Assembly (NCBI GenBank): GCA_002862465.1
Contig: PKDD01000007.1
Span: forward strand, 1-58,921
Direction of reading: 5' to 3'
DNA: 58,921 nucleotides
Origin: Haliea sp.
GTDB lineage: Bacteria > Pseudomonadota > Gammaproteobacteria > Pseudomonadales > Halieaceae
Below are positions 46,003 through 54,850 of this stretch, in pieces. The notes beneath the pieces were generated by a model. That model was not told the origin of the DNA and searched no databases. It saw only the letters and a list, made by a program, of their open reading frames with translations. The stretch's first letter is position 1. Each line of letters begins with the position of its first letter. The position numbers were made by a program, and so were the translations under genes.

Positions 46003-46692
46003 TTAGATAGCATTTACAAGCCAGTAACTGCCAACCATCACAGACAAACTAGCAACGAAATAACGATGCCAATTAAACAGCCTCATGTGTCGCTGCTGAA
46101 TATGCTGCTGCATAAAGCCCAAGCCCAAACCAAACAATAACATCGAGAATATAACGCCAACGGAAAATACTGTTAAGTATGCCAGCGACAGCGGTAGGTT
46201 ACCTTGTGACGCAGCTGGCACTAGAGCGAGGGCCGGCGCACTCCCGGCAAAACCGTGCAATACGCCAACCATGACAGGCGTATGCGCCTGCTTAACGCTT
46301 TCTAGGTCTTTTTTTGTACTCGAATGACCCGCCATATGCCAGTGACTATGAATCACGTCGCCATGATTATGTGCTTCGATACTTATAGCTTGAGACTTTA
46401 TACGCCAAAAAAATAGCAGCCCAACAAGAATTAATAGTAATCCAACGGAAACCTCTGCAAGGTAACTGAGGCCTTCGGGTAGATGCAGGCCTAAACCAAA
46501 CAACAGCGCACCGCTTAACAATAAAGTACCAGAGTGGCCCAACGCCCAGTTACAGCAAAAGAATAATGTGGTTTTCACACTTTGCTTTTTGTTACTTAAT
46601 GCAGTTACCGCCATAACGTGGTCAGCATCGAGCGCATGCATTAACCCAAGACTGAAACCCAAAACAACAATAGGAAGGGCCTCTATTATCAC
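46003..46692 (-). CDS. NiCoT/HupE-like nickel-cobalt transporter
   Basis: 229 residues with about six membrane spans. The first helix carries LMHALDADHVMAVTAL, close to the H-x4-DH metal-selectivity signature of NiCoT permeases. A central cytoplasmic His-rich stretch (HNHGDVIHSHWHMAGHSS) and a second VGVLHGFAGSAPALAL motif match the UreH-like permease family. In this operon it probably takes up Co(II). The ATG overlaps the cobB stop by four bases. Export of excess metal is an alternative but less likely here. Confidence 0.8.
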   Translation of the reverse strand: MIIEALPIVVLGFSLGLMHALDADHVMAVTALSNKKQSVKTTLFFCCNWALGHSGTLLLSGALLFGLGLHLPEGLSYLAEVSVGLLLILVGLLFFWRIKSQAISIEAHNHGDVIHSHWHMAGHSSTKKDLESVKQAHTPVMVGVLHGFAGSAPALALVPAASQGNLPLSLAYLTVFSVGVIFSMLLFGLGLGFMQQHIQQRHMRLFNWHRYFVASLSVMVGSYWLVNAI

Positions 46693-48011
46693 ACCGTTCC
46701 CCGCAAAGAGGGCTTGAATAACTGTGCTATCGCCTTTGGATTAGACGGGAAAAAAAAGTGCAAATAAGAAGCCGTCAATTGTTTGTCTCGATAAACAGCC
46801 TCCCCCTTTGCCGAATGACGTTGACGCACACCATACGATATTGGCTCAGGGGTCTGTACACTTCGGGATCGATGATGCGCATGGGCTTTTAGTTCTCCCT
46901 CAGGTAAATGCGCCGCCTGCATGCCTTGGCATCCAGACCGTCCAAGCATTGCACCATGGCCGGCTAATAAGCCGGCCATCGAATACTGCTGATCATTGAG
47001 GTCCGTTAATGTTTGCAAACAGTACAGGAAGCCACCACATTCAGCCAATACAGGCTTACTTTGTTCGAAAAATTGCCTAACCTGCCCAAGCATATCGGCA
47101 TTTTCAGCTAAAGTTTGCGCATATAACTCAGGATAACCACCGGGCAACCATAGCGCGTCAACCGCCGGCAGGCGCGCATCATGCAATGGCGAAAAATACT
47201 CAAGTTGTGCACCCATCGCCTCTAGTAAGCGAACATTTGCATCATAAATAAAAGTGAAAGCCTCGTCTTTCGCAATGCCGATTTTCAACTCGCTCAATAA
47301 AGGCTTTATCATAGGAAGGTCAGCAGAATGGAAGTCAACAAGCTTTACCTGCTCGATAAAGCAACCAAAACCCGCTTGCTCCAACCAATTCGCGCCAGCT
47401 TCAAAACGTGTTTCTAATTCATGCGCTACCTCATGCGCTTGAACTAAACCCAAATGACGCTCTGGCAGCGCAACTTCTTCTGAGCGCGGTAAGTTAGCAA
47501 GCAATGGTAAAGATTCAGGCAACTCATCTTGAATCAATTGTCGATGCCGATCAGTCCCGCAATTATTAGCAATAAGGCCAGCAAACTCTATATCACTGCG
47601 GAAATTAGCCAAGCCTACAGCGACCGCTGCGGCTGTTTGCGCCATTCCTTTGACATCCATAACAATAGCGATAGGGATATTAAAACAAGCAGCGAGATCG
47701 GCACTAGACGGATCACCGTCATAAATACCCATTGCTCCTTCAATCAAGATCAAATCGGCGATCTGAGCCGCTTGATAGAACTTTTGCCGACAGTATGATT
47801 GGCCTGCCATCCACATATCCAACTGTTCGACCGGTTGGCGGGACGCCTGTTGCAGTATTTGCGGATCTAAATAATCTGGCCCGGCTTTAAAAACTCGCAC
47901 GATTTTACCCTGCCGTGTAAGCATTCTCGCCAACGCAGCGGTAACCGTGGTCTTGCCTTGGCCAGATGCAGGCGCGGCTATAAATAATGCGGGGCAACTT
48001 GCAATGGCCAT
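46689..48011 (-). CDS. cobB: Cobyrinic acid a,c-diamide synthase (CobB/CbiA)
   Basis: 440 residues. The N-terminal P-loop ATPase domain begins ALFIAAPASGQGKTTVTAAL. The C-terminal glutamine amidotransferase domain has WLPGGYPELYAQTLAEN and the nucleophile region PVLAECGGFLYCLQTL. The protein ends with the HAHHRSR and SYLHFFFPSNP segments typical of the family. It amidates the a and c side chains with glutamine and ATP. The ATG overlaps the cobO stop by one base. Confidence 0.93.
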   Translation of the reverse strand: MAIASCPALFIAAPASGQGKTTVTAALARMLTRQGKIVRVFKAGPDYLDPQILQQASRQPVEQLDMWMAGQSYCRQKFYQAAQIADLILIEGAMGIYDGDPSSADLAACFNIPIAIVMDVKGMAQTAAAVAVGLANFRSDIEFAGLIANNCGTDRHRQLIQDELPESLPLLANLPRSEEVALPERHLGLVQAHEVAHELETRFEAGANWLEQAGFGCFIEQVKLVDFHSADLPMIKPLLSELKIGIAKDEAFTFIYDANVRLLEAMGAQLEYFSPLHDARLPAVDALWLPGGYPELYAQTLAENADMLGQVRQFFEQSKPVLAECGGFLYCLQTLTDLNDQQYSMAGLLAGHGAMLGRSGCQGMQAAHLPEGELKAHAHHRSRSVQTPEPISYGVRQRHSAKGEAVYRDKQLTASYLHFFFPSNPKAIAQLFKPSLRGTV

Positions 48012-48604
48012 TAGTACTCAATACCCTCTTGAGCTTTTACGCCCTGCCTGAAGGCATGGCGCTCATCGTGCACGACGGAAATCGTATCAGCAATTCCCTG
48101 CAATTCGACCGCCATGGTTCTACCGGTAATGATAACGTTTTGATCCCTTGGCCTTTTGGTTAACGCCGATATGACGGGCTCAACAGGTAAATATTCGTAT
48201 TTAAACATGTAACTTAATTCATCAAATATCAGCAGATCATAGTGGCTAGTTTTCAATAAAGATGCAGCCAATGCCCACGCTTTTTCAGCAGCCAATATGT
48301 CTAGCTGTTTATCTTGCGTCTCCCAAGTAAAGCCATGCCCCATTACATGCCAATCGATTAATGCATGATCTTTAAAAAACTTATATTCGCCCGTCTCAGT
48401 TCGCCCTTTAATGAATTGGATCACGGCGCATCTCTTCCCATGCCCGGCACTGCGGGCCATCGTACCAAATGCGGAACTACTCTTACCCTTGCCGTTGCCT
48501 TTTAACAGAATTAAGACGCCGCGCTCCTCAGTGGCGCTGGCTATTTTTGCATCCATTACTGCTTTCTTACTCGCCATTTTAGCTTTATGTTTATCGTCGC
48601 GCAT
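48011..48604 (-). CDS. cobO: Cob(I)alamin adenosyltransferase (CobO/BtuR)
   Basis: 197 residues from ATG 48604 (MRDDKHKAKM), with AGG eight bases upstream; the open frame starts 16 codons earlier, inside the previous gene. CobO features: GVLILLKGNGKGKSSSAFG (P-loop), AVIQFIKGRTETGEYKFF, LLIFDELSYMF and VIITGRTM. It adds the 5'-deoxyadenosyl ligand to the corrinoid. It lies 16 bases after the chelatase fusion gene. Confidence 0.93.
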   Translation of the reverse strand: MRDDKHKAKMASKKAVMDAKIASATEERGVLILLKGNGKGKSSSAFGTMARSAGHGKRCAVIQFIKGRTETGEYKFFKDHALIDWHVMGHGFTWETQDKQLDILAAEKAWALAASLLKTSHYDLLIFDELSYMFKYEYLPVEPVISALTKRPRDQNVIITGRTMAVELQGIADTISVVHDERHAFRQGVKAQEGIEY

Positions 48605-48620
48605 AATTATTACCTGATAT

Positions 48621-50312
48621 TCAGAAAGCGGGGAGTAACAGATAGTCGGCACCTAACAGTTCGGCAATACTTTCACCTTTTCCGCGCTTAATGGGCGAAT
48701 TTTCTGTATCAACCAGCGTTATCTGCCCGAGCAACTCTATATCGTCAAAATGCTGGGTAGTTTTCCCATCGGTAATAATTATGGTGTGAAATGTCAACGC
48801 TGGGTTCTTCCGAAGTTCAGTGTGCTGGAACCGGAATGCATACTGTAAAACCTCACGCAGCGGCGTACCGCCTCCCGCCGTAATATTGTCAAGCAGTTCT
48901 CTTAAGGCCTTGGGCGCCCGCGATTTAGGCAACAAGGTTTCAACTTCAGCGTTACCAAAGCCCAATATTGCTAGTTGTTGCCTCGAAAAATAAGCTTTTT
49001 CTGCAATTGACAAGATTACGCCCTTGGCTTTTGCAAACAATTCATTACGCAGTGTTGAGGCGGAGGTATCAAGCAGCACAATATTCAGTTTTGACTGTCC
49101 AGTTTTTCCCGCTCTGAACCTTAATCGTGATGGGGGCCACTGGCCCGCACTTCCCACCAAACTTGTGAACCAGTTAATTCGTCTTGACTGGATTTTTTTC
49201 ACCGCAACGCCGGTCATACCAGATCCCTTGTCGTTTACGAAAGCGTCGCTAATGGGCGCACCTATAGCCAACCGATGCTCCTGACTGGGCCTACGGAAAG
49301 GCACAAAAATTTTCTCAGCGGTAACTTGCTGCTGCGGATCCATAGCGCCCCAATCGCCGCCGACTGGCGCCTCGTTCCCCTGCTCAATCGGTTTAGAAAA
49401 TAACTTTTTCTTGGCTGAGGGAGGCGCTTTTCGCGTATGGTTACGACGGTGATTTAACACCAATTCTTCAACAGCAAGCACATCATTTTCAGCCACCTCC
49501 ATCCGATCATTTAATACCGCGTGTGCAGTCGCAGCACGACACCAAACAATGTCAGCGCGCAATCCATCGACATTTTCAGACTGGCATTTAGTTGCAATTA
49601 ACGCCCTCAGCTGCTCATCACAGGTAGCATTTTTTAAATGCCGTCTCGCTATTGAGAGCTTTTCTGCTAAGGCTTCTTGCTGGCCTTTGTAAGAGGCCAA
49701 AAATTCTTCTGCATCCGTATCGAACTGCTCTCGCAGACGCACAATTTCAACGCGATCCTCGACACTGTATTGGTGATCCAGTTCAACGGATAAACCAAAC
49801 CTATCTTGTAGCTGCGGCCTTAACTCACCTTCGTCTGGGTTCATCGTGCCGAGCAATACAAATCGAGCACTATGGCTTTCACTGACTCCATCACGCTCTA
49901 CGATATTCACACCGCTAGCCGAAACATCTAACAATAAATCAACGAGGTTATCTGGCAGCAAATTTACTTCGTCGACATACAAGACACCCCCATCTGCTTT
50001 GGCGAGCAACCCGGGTTGAAATTCTGTCTTTTTACTGGCAAGTACGCGCTCTAAATTTAACGTACCGAGCAGCATCTCCTCAGTCGCGCCTAATGGTAAC
50101 GTTATGAAGCTAACCTTTTCATTATTTGCGCCAATCATTACATCTGCCAGTCCCCTGGCTAACGTAGATTTAGCGCTGCCCCGCGGTCCACTGACTAAAA
50201 CGCCGCCGATAGCCGGGTTAATTGCCGCCAAACATAAAGCGAGCTTAAAGTTAGCCTGACCAGTTACGGCTGTGAACGGGAAATCATGCAACTGGACCAC
50301 CTTTTGACTCAC
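48621..50312 (-). CDS. ChlI-ChlD fusion, probable AAA+ motor of the CobN cobaltochelatase
   Basis: 563 residues. The AAA+ ChlI-like half has Walker A GPRGSAKST (42-50), Walker B GGVLYVDEVNLLPD and GTMNPDEGELRPQLQDRFGLSVE. A linker rich in Lys and Pro (about 295-330) leads to the VWA domain with a MIDAS motif LDTSAST and later TDGKTT. It replaces both CobS and CobT, powering metal insertion by CobN. The start is uncertain: GTG 50312 overlaps cbtA by 29 bases; TTG 50291 has AAGGTGG five bases upstream. A Mg-chelatase role is unlikely because no bacteriochlorophyll gene is present in the window. Confidence 0.88.
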   Translation of the reverse strand: MSQKVVQLHDFPFTAVTGQANFKLALCLAAINPAIGGVLVSGPRGSAKSTLARGLADVMIGANNEKVSFITLPLGATEEMLLGTLNLERVLASKKTEFQPGLLAKADGGVLYVDEVNLLPDNLVDLLLDVSASGVNIVERDGVSESHSARFVLLGTMNPDEGELRPQLQDRFGLSVELDHQYSVEDRVEIVRLREQFDTDAEEFLASYKGQQEALAEKLSIARRHLKNATCDEQLRALIATKCQSENVDGLRADIVWCRAATAHAVLNDRMEVAENDVLAVEELVLNHRRNHTRKAPPSAKKKLFSKPIEQGNEAPVGGDWGAMDPQQQVTAEKIFVPFRRPSQEHRLAIGAPISDAFVNDKGSGMTGVAVKKIQSRRINWFTSLVGSAGQWPPSRLRFRAGKTGQSKLNIVLLDTSASTLRNELFAKAKGVILSIAEKAYFSRQQLAILGFGNAEVETLLPKSRAPKALRELLDNITAGGGTPLREVLQYAFRFQHTELRKNPALTFHTIIITDGKTTQHFDDIELLGQITLVDTENSPIKRGKGESIAELLGADYLLLPAF

Positions 50313-51003
50313 GCTTAAACCGACTGACTGCCATAGCGGATACCACGCCTAGTGCTATCCAAAAAATTAGATTCCCCATTCCTGTAACAATAAAGAAGCG
50401 CTGATGAAGCGCGGTTAGCGCTGTGATTGCCTCCGGGTCAGGATGACTAAATAAAATCTCCACCTGCTCTGGGGCGCCATATATATAAGGCGACAATATA
50501 GCAATGGCACCGACAATCTTGAGTTTAACAGACCCAAAAGCCAGTGCTAGCAAACCCGCTCCCACCCCAATAACCGCCATCAGCCACCATAGCTGCCTGC
50601 TCTCCAATGCCGCTGCTTCACTACCAGGAATTTCAGGGGGCAAACCGATAGAAGGCGCCAAATACATAGTGGCATAGCCACCAAGCCCCCACAGTATCCC
50701 TTTCGCCATCGACAGCGTTGTTATTCCCATCGCCTGGAGTTGCGACATAATCGCGATAAGCACTGACGCGAAGCCAATACCAGCGCAAACATTAGCGATG
50801 ACCGTATAAGCGGTGCGCTCACCCCCCTCCTGAGGAGCCCACGCCTCGCTGGAGTGATCATGGCTCCCATGATCATGTTCAACCTCATAGCTTTCCGCTT
50901 CGAAGATGATTGGATCGATAAATAAAACTTGGGAAACACTAAACAGCAGGCCGGCAACAATCCCAGCCGCCAGCGCGTTAAAAATGATTCGGCGAAAAAT
51001 CAT
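50284..51003 (-). CDS. cbtA: CbtA family cobalt transporter subunit
   Basis: 239 residues, AAGGG six bases before ATG. About six membrane spans; the first (RIIFNALAAGIVAGLLFSVSQVLF) is followed by a periplasmic His-rich loop EVEHDHGSHDHSSE, then KGILWGLGGYATMYLAPSIGLPPEIPG, a CbtA hallmark. With CbtB it is thought to import cobalt. Placement directly after cbtB under a cobalamin riboswitch supports that. Confidence 0.9.
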   Translation of the reverse strand: MIFRRIIFNALAAGIVAGLLFSVSQVLFIDPIIFEAESYEVEHDHGSHDHSSEAWAPQEGGERTAYTVIANVCAGIGFASVLIAIMSQLQAMGITTLSMAKGILWGLGGYATMYLAPSIGLPPEIPGSEAAALESRQLWWLMAVIGVGAGLLALAFGSVKLKIVGAIAILSPYIYGAPEQVEILFSHPDPEAITALTALHQRFFIVTGMGNLIFWIALGVVSAMAVSRFKRESKGGPVA

Positions 51004-51079
51004 AAAGTACCCTTAACTAGAAACACGTAAAGCCTAAATCAATAGGGTTAAGGTGCTTGGCTTACGAAAATCCAGCGGG

Positions 51080-51277
51080 CTAGTGACAGGGGAAAACCAG
51101 CGCATGTCGAGTATCATGCGCTGCGTTATGAGCAACATCCATTGGTAAAAAACCAACTGCAAATAGAACAAGCGAGCCAAATATAAGTGCTGCCATGCTC
51201 TGCCCAGCTATAGCGCCAGTGGCTGTAACCTGAACCTGTTGAACGGCTTTTGCTTGAGTTGTCATAATTTTGTCCAT
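51080..51277 (-). CDS. cbtB: CbtB family cobalt transporter subunit
   Basis: 65 residues from ATG 51277 (an in-frame GTG lies two codons upstream). One membrane span (about 26-42) and a C-terminal metal-site signature HNAAHDTRHALVFPCH identify CbtB. It partners CbtA. The ribosome site GGTGG lies in the loop of a TGCAC/GTGCA hairpin, 35 bases after the riboswitch, so control is probably at translation initiation. It is first gene of the large cobalamin operon. Confidence 0.88.
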   Translation of the reverse strand: MDKIMTTQAKAVQQVQVTATGAIAGQSMAALIFGSLVLFAVGFLPMDVAHNAAHDTRHALVFPCH

Positions 51278-51311
51278 GTGCACCCACCGTGCATTGTAAT
51301 TGGTTAAAGCT

Positions 51312-51482
51312 TAGGCCGGTCTTCGGGCTCAAAGAGTGCATACTGCTGAGTTTGCTCCTTCCCAAAGCTGCCGCTTCAGTGGCACTGCAAACCTCTCTAT
51401 TACCGATGCGGGGGCAGCGATGGAGTAACAAATAGATTGTTTACCATACTTCCCGATTATCCCTTATAGGGCACCTCAGTCA
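51312..51482 (-). promoter_or_regulatory. Cobalamin riboswitch upstream of cbtB
   Basis: On the minus strand the conserved blocks occur in order: GAGGTGCC at the 5' side (about 51477-51470), GGGATAATCGGGAAG, core CATCGCTGCCCCCGCATCGG (about 51419-51400), GCCACTGAAGCGG, GGGAAGG, and the B12 box GAGCCCGAAGACCGGCC (51330-51314). It should sense AdoCbl and shut off the cbtB-cobM operon. Confidence 0.9.
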
Positions 51483-51522
51483 TCTTCTTTAGCATACCAA
51501 CATTTGGGGCAGTTTAAAACGC

Positions 51523-51822
51523 TTAAACCACCTCAACAGGCCTTAGCTGATACCAACTAGTATCAATATTACCTGTGGACTCAGAAATCGTCACTTCATA
51601 ACCAATCTTGCCAAGCTCTTGGTTAAGATTTCCCTGATAAAGTGCCGTTCTAAATTCAATATAAGAGATATCGTCTGCTTTACACATCAATCTGTATAAG
51701 CCCCTGATGGTGAATACTAACGCATTGTCAGCTAGATAGACGTCTTCGCTAGTATCATTATCTAACGCCTTATCTCGCCCCACCAACCTTTCAATCAGCG
51801 CCTCAAACTTATCGAGAAGCAT
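51523..51822 (-). CDS. Small conserved-looking protein, unknown function
   Basis: 99 residues, with AGGA seven bases before the ATG, which supports a real gene. It is soluble, acidic to neutral, with an N-terminal amphipathic helix (LLDKFEALIERLVGRDK) and a mixed alpha/beta body (LVFTIRGLYRLMCKADDISYIEFRTALYQGNLN). No family recognised. It ends about 40 bases upstream of the second cobalamin riboswitch on the same strand, so the riboswitch promoter must lie in or near its 3' end. Confidence 0.6.
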   Translation of the reverse strand: MLLDKFEALIERLVGRDKALDNDTSEDVYLADNALVFTIRGLYRLMCKADDISYIEFRTALYQGNLNQELGKIGYEVTISESTGNIDTSWYQLRPVEVV

Positions 51823-52395
51823 GCTTGATTCCTGTCTAAAACAGAGTGAGGCTACAGATTAGCGCTGTTATTCGTCATAAATCAACTCTATGAGCGTCCT
51901 GCAGGATTGGCAGCACCCCTCTCTTTTTAACTCAGGAAATACCCACTAATCCCTTTGATAACGCATGCCACTAATCGAAATAGAAGCCGAATCCCCTGCC
52001 CCATTATGTTCCCGCGTAAAGCGTTGCGCCGCCATCTCTTTGCAAACGTAGAAGAGTAGCGACTGTGAGTTCTGGCAAAGCTTGATGGCATCCTTTCAGT
52101 TCTGGCAACTCATAACCATGAGAAGAACTGCTTATGACAGCCCTTTTATTTGTCTTATACTGTAACACGCGAGCGGTGTTAGATATTGTAGATATCGGGC
52201 TCAATATTACTAGCTTTGCTTTTTTGCTGAATGCGTTCATCGCTGACTGACGACTTAGCTTGAATAGACTGTCTGGCGCATACTCAGGTGAGACGAAAGA
52301 ATTCATCCTCCTCGTATGAACGGATAACTGGCTCAGCGACAAAAGCGTGTTTGCGATAAATTTTCCATTCAATTTCGATATAAGGATTACCCGTA
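51823..52395. other. Divergent intergenic region
   Basis: About 570 bases. A 132-codon open frame on the minus strand (52004-52402) overlaps the start of the plus-strand SDR gene, shows no domain and is not called. Promoters for both flanking genes are expected here; no riboswitch or strong palindrome was seen. Confidence 0.35.
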
Positions 52396-53418
52396 ATGGC
52401 AAAGAAAAAGCTTAACGTCATGATCACTGGAGGAACTGGCTTCGTCGGCTTTCATACGGTGAGGGCGCTCATAGAGGCAGGTCATTCGGTTAAGCTACTG
52501 GTTCGCAGCCCACAAAAAATGCAGCGCGTCTTCGCGCCATTCGGACTTGAAAATTTACCTTATATTGAGGGTGATATCACTGATGAGGCCTCTGTTAACA
52601 AAGCGCTGGACGGCTGTAATGCAGTATTCCATTCCGCAGCCTTGGTTAGCGTTCATGCAAGTGACTCCGAAAAAGTATTAAACAACAATTTGTTGGGAAC
52701 TCGCTTGGTATTGGGAGGTGCATGGCAGTGCGGTATTCAGCGCATGATTCAAGTCTCCAGTACCACCGCGCTGTTTAGCCGCGGCATCTCAGGCATTGAT
52801 GAAAGCTCACCTCTTGGGACTGCACTTTCGGGCTACGGGCGATCCAAAATCGAGTGCGAGAAGTTTGTACGTGACCTACAGGATAAGGGTGCACCGATTT
52901 ATACTACTTATCCCGGTAGCATCATGGGTCCTGATGATCCCGGGCTAAGCGAAGCCATGATTGGTCTGCGCACGTTTTTAAAAACCGGCTTGCTACTTGA
53001 AACTACCAGCGGCATTCAAATCATCGATGTTCGAGACCTAGCGAAAGCGCATACGAGTTTGCTTGAGCGCGGCGGTCCCCCTGCTCGGTATTTAATAGGC
53101 GGCAAATACTATAGTTGGTCGGACTATGCAGAACTGATGGAAGGGGTCACGAGCAGACAATTCCGTCGCATCAAAGTCCAACCTCGGATTCTCAAAGCTG
53201 CGGGCGCGATTGGCGACGCCCTGAGCCGGTTTATAAATCTAGAATTTCCGCTCAGTCAGGAGTCGGTCACCTATGCTACGGAGTGGGCGATTGCAGATGA
53301 CAGTCTGATCAAGAAAACCCTAAAGTTGGAGCACCTAGATACTGTAGAGACATTGCGCGACTCTATCGATTGGCTGCATTCATCTGGCCATTTGAAAGGT
53401 GGCAGCAACACTGGGTGA
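52396..53418 (+). CDS. NAD(P)-dependent epimerase/dehydratase (extended SDR)
   Basis: 340 residues. The Rossmann motif TGGTGFVGFHT (11-21) binds the cofactor; the catalytic pair is Y147-x3-K151 (GYGRSKIE), with the SS at 121-122. AAGGA lies about ten bases upstream of ATG. The sequence is closest in style to dihydroflavonol-4-reductase-like or 3-beta-hydroxysteroid dehydrogenase-like SDRs, so substrates might be ketones, sugars or sterol-like compounds; this cannot be settled from sequence. It is monocistronic. Confidence 0.85.
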   Translation: MAKKKLNVMITGGTGFVGFHTVRALIEAGHSVKLLVRSPQKMQRVFAPFGLENLPYIEGDITDEASVNKALDGCNAVFHSAALVSVHASDSEKVLNNNLLGTRLVLGGAWQCGIQRMIQVSSTTALFSRGISGIDESSPLGTALSGYGRSKIECEKFVRDLQDKGAPIYTTYPGSIMGPDDPGLSEAMIGLRTFLKTGLLLETTSGIQIIDVRDLAKAHTSLLERGGPPARYLIGGKYYSWSDYAELMEGVTSRQFRRIKVQPRILKAAGAIGDALSRFINLEFPLSQESVTYATEWAIADDSLIKKTLKLEHLDTVETLRDSIDWLHSSGHLKGGSNTG

Positions 53419-53719
53419 AGCAGCACTGACGAGCCTACCCTAATCATGTCGCCAGAATACCATATCGCAACGGGCCGCCACCTCACTTCATTTGCATAAA
53501 AATAACTTCCAACATCGTCAACACTAGTAACGGGTAACTTCAGGAAATTTTATAGGGGGCCGATGCGAGTACGCGCTCAGAATTGGATATCTTGTCAAGT
53601 TTTTAAAGCGCACTTTAAAGCGTTGCACTCTACTAAACCTAATTAGTCCATGCTTTCCCCGTCTGATCCAATCACCGAATATAAGTGACCATGTGGCCTA
53701 CGAACGCCACTCAATCACC
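53419..53719. other. Convergent intergenic stretch
   Basis: About 300 bases between convergent genes. There is a short direct repeat TTTAAAGCG near 53602-53622 and no convincing terminator. Confidence 0.35.
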
Positions 53720-54277
53720 TCACCGATAAAAACCAATTTCTGCCACATCAACCTCAGCCCGATGATCTCGCCCATACGCTACAATACCAACACTACGAAT
53801 AGATTTTGAATTAATCGCTGCGGACAGCCAAAAGCTTGACCGCTCGAAGTCGGCTAGGGGTATACGAATCTTCTGCCAGTCTTCTGTTACCTGAAATTCG
53901 GCCTGATAATATTGCCAAGGTAGCAATGTGCCGGACGTACGCAGATGGATATAATAGCTTTGTAAATTGCCTCGCACCACAAGATAGACACCTACAGCAT
54001 CGTCTACAGACCCTTTTTCAACGTCTCGCCGAATCTGGATGAACCCTCCATTATTCTCAATAGAGACATCACCCACAAGGCGAGCAACGCTGTTGTTGTC
54101 CTCCTCTAAGTACTGCACACTTCCCTGAGACACACCGCCCATTACCTGATCACTCACATAGGACCATCTAGCGTCTGGCGCCGAATCAAATTGATCGACT
54201 AGCATATCGCCCGCGGAAGCTGACCCCGCCAGTGCCCATATTAGCGAGAAGCGAAATTTGGCTCGAGTCATTGACAT
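53720..54277 (-). CDS. CIA30-family secreted protein
   Basis: 185 residues from ATG 54277 (MSMTRAKFRFSLIWALAGSASAGD), chosen because GGGAG lies six bases upstream and it creates a clear Sec signal; the open frame runs 48 codons further into the preceding gene. The mature beta-sandwich contains WSYVSDQVMGGVSQGSVQYLE and GFIQIRRDV, typical of the CIA30 (complex I intermediate-associated protein 30) jelly-roll family, which in bacteria is mostly uncharacterised and may bind carbohydrate. It lies 19 bases after the DUF2805 gene, so probably an operon. Confidence 0.8.
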   Translation of the reverse strand: MSMTRAKFRFSLIWALAGSASAGDMLVDQFDSAPDARWSYVSDQVMGGVSQGSVQYLEEDNNSVARLVGDVSIENNGGFIQIRRDVEKGSVDDAVGVYLVVRGNLQSYYIHLRTSGTLLPWQYYQAEFQVTEDWQKIRIPLADFERSSFWLSAAINSKSIRSVGIVAYGRDHRAEVDVAEIGFYR

Positions 54278-54296
54278 AACGATCTCCCATAACGGC

Positions 54297-54578
54297 TTAG
54301 CGTTTATATTGCGTCGGACAATAGCCTCGACTAACGTCCGGGGACCGAAGCGACTGGTGCTTCGTTTTTCGACTTGTGACGCGCTTCCGCCAAAGCCGGA
54401 ATGAACTTGCCTTAACCTCACGTCGCATCAGGCTAATGACAGCAGATTCATTGAGGCCGAAGTTAAACTCAATGGCCTCAAAAGGCGTGCGGTCTTCCCA
54501 CGCCATTTCAACAATACGCGATAATTCTGACCGACTAAATTTTTGCCTCGGTCCATCACTGTTCTCGGTAGTGGTCAT
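54297..54578 (-). CDS. DUF2805 / TIGR03643-type small protein
   Basis: About 93 residues (ATG 54578; an in-frame ATG seven codons earlier is possible). The core IVEMAWEDRTPFEAIEFNFGLNESAVISLMRREVKASSFRLWRKRV is the conserved signature of this family. The helix-turn-helix-like pattern and basic tail suggest nucleic-acid binding, but no function is established to my knowledge. It precedes the CIA30 gene. Confidence 0.85.
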   Translation of the reverse strand: MTTTENSDGPRQKFSRSELSRIVEMAWEDRTPFEAIEFNFGLNESAVISLMRREVKASSFRLWRKRVTSRKTKHQSLRSPDVSRGYCPTQYKR

Positions 54579-54850
54579 AGCGATAAGAAATCTCGTCAAT
54601 ATTCAAACGTGTATACGGGGCCAATGACATTCAGGATGACTTTGGATTAACCATTTTTTTAACTGCTCATTACCCGAACAAACTGACCACGTTGCAAATC
54701 CCCTCTGGTTGCCGCAACCCCACCATATCCTCGATCGCAGACGGCCCTCTGCCTCAATTATTGCTGCTAAAACCCGGAATTATGACGAGTCATGCAATCC
54801 TTTAAACATAAAAAAAGGCCACGCCCCTAACGCATCCTATCCAAATAAGA

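Noticed and set aside
52004-52402. 132-codon minus-strand frame upstream of the SDR gene
   Set aside because: It overlaps the SDR start, has no domain or convincing ribosome site and lies where the SDR promoter should be.
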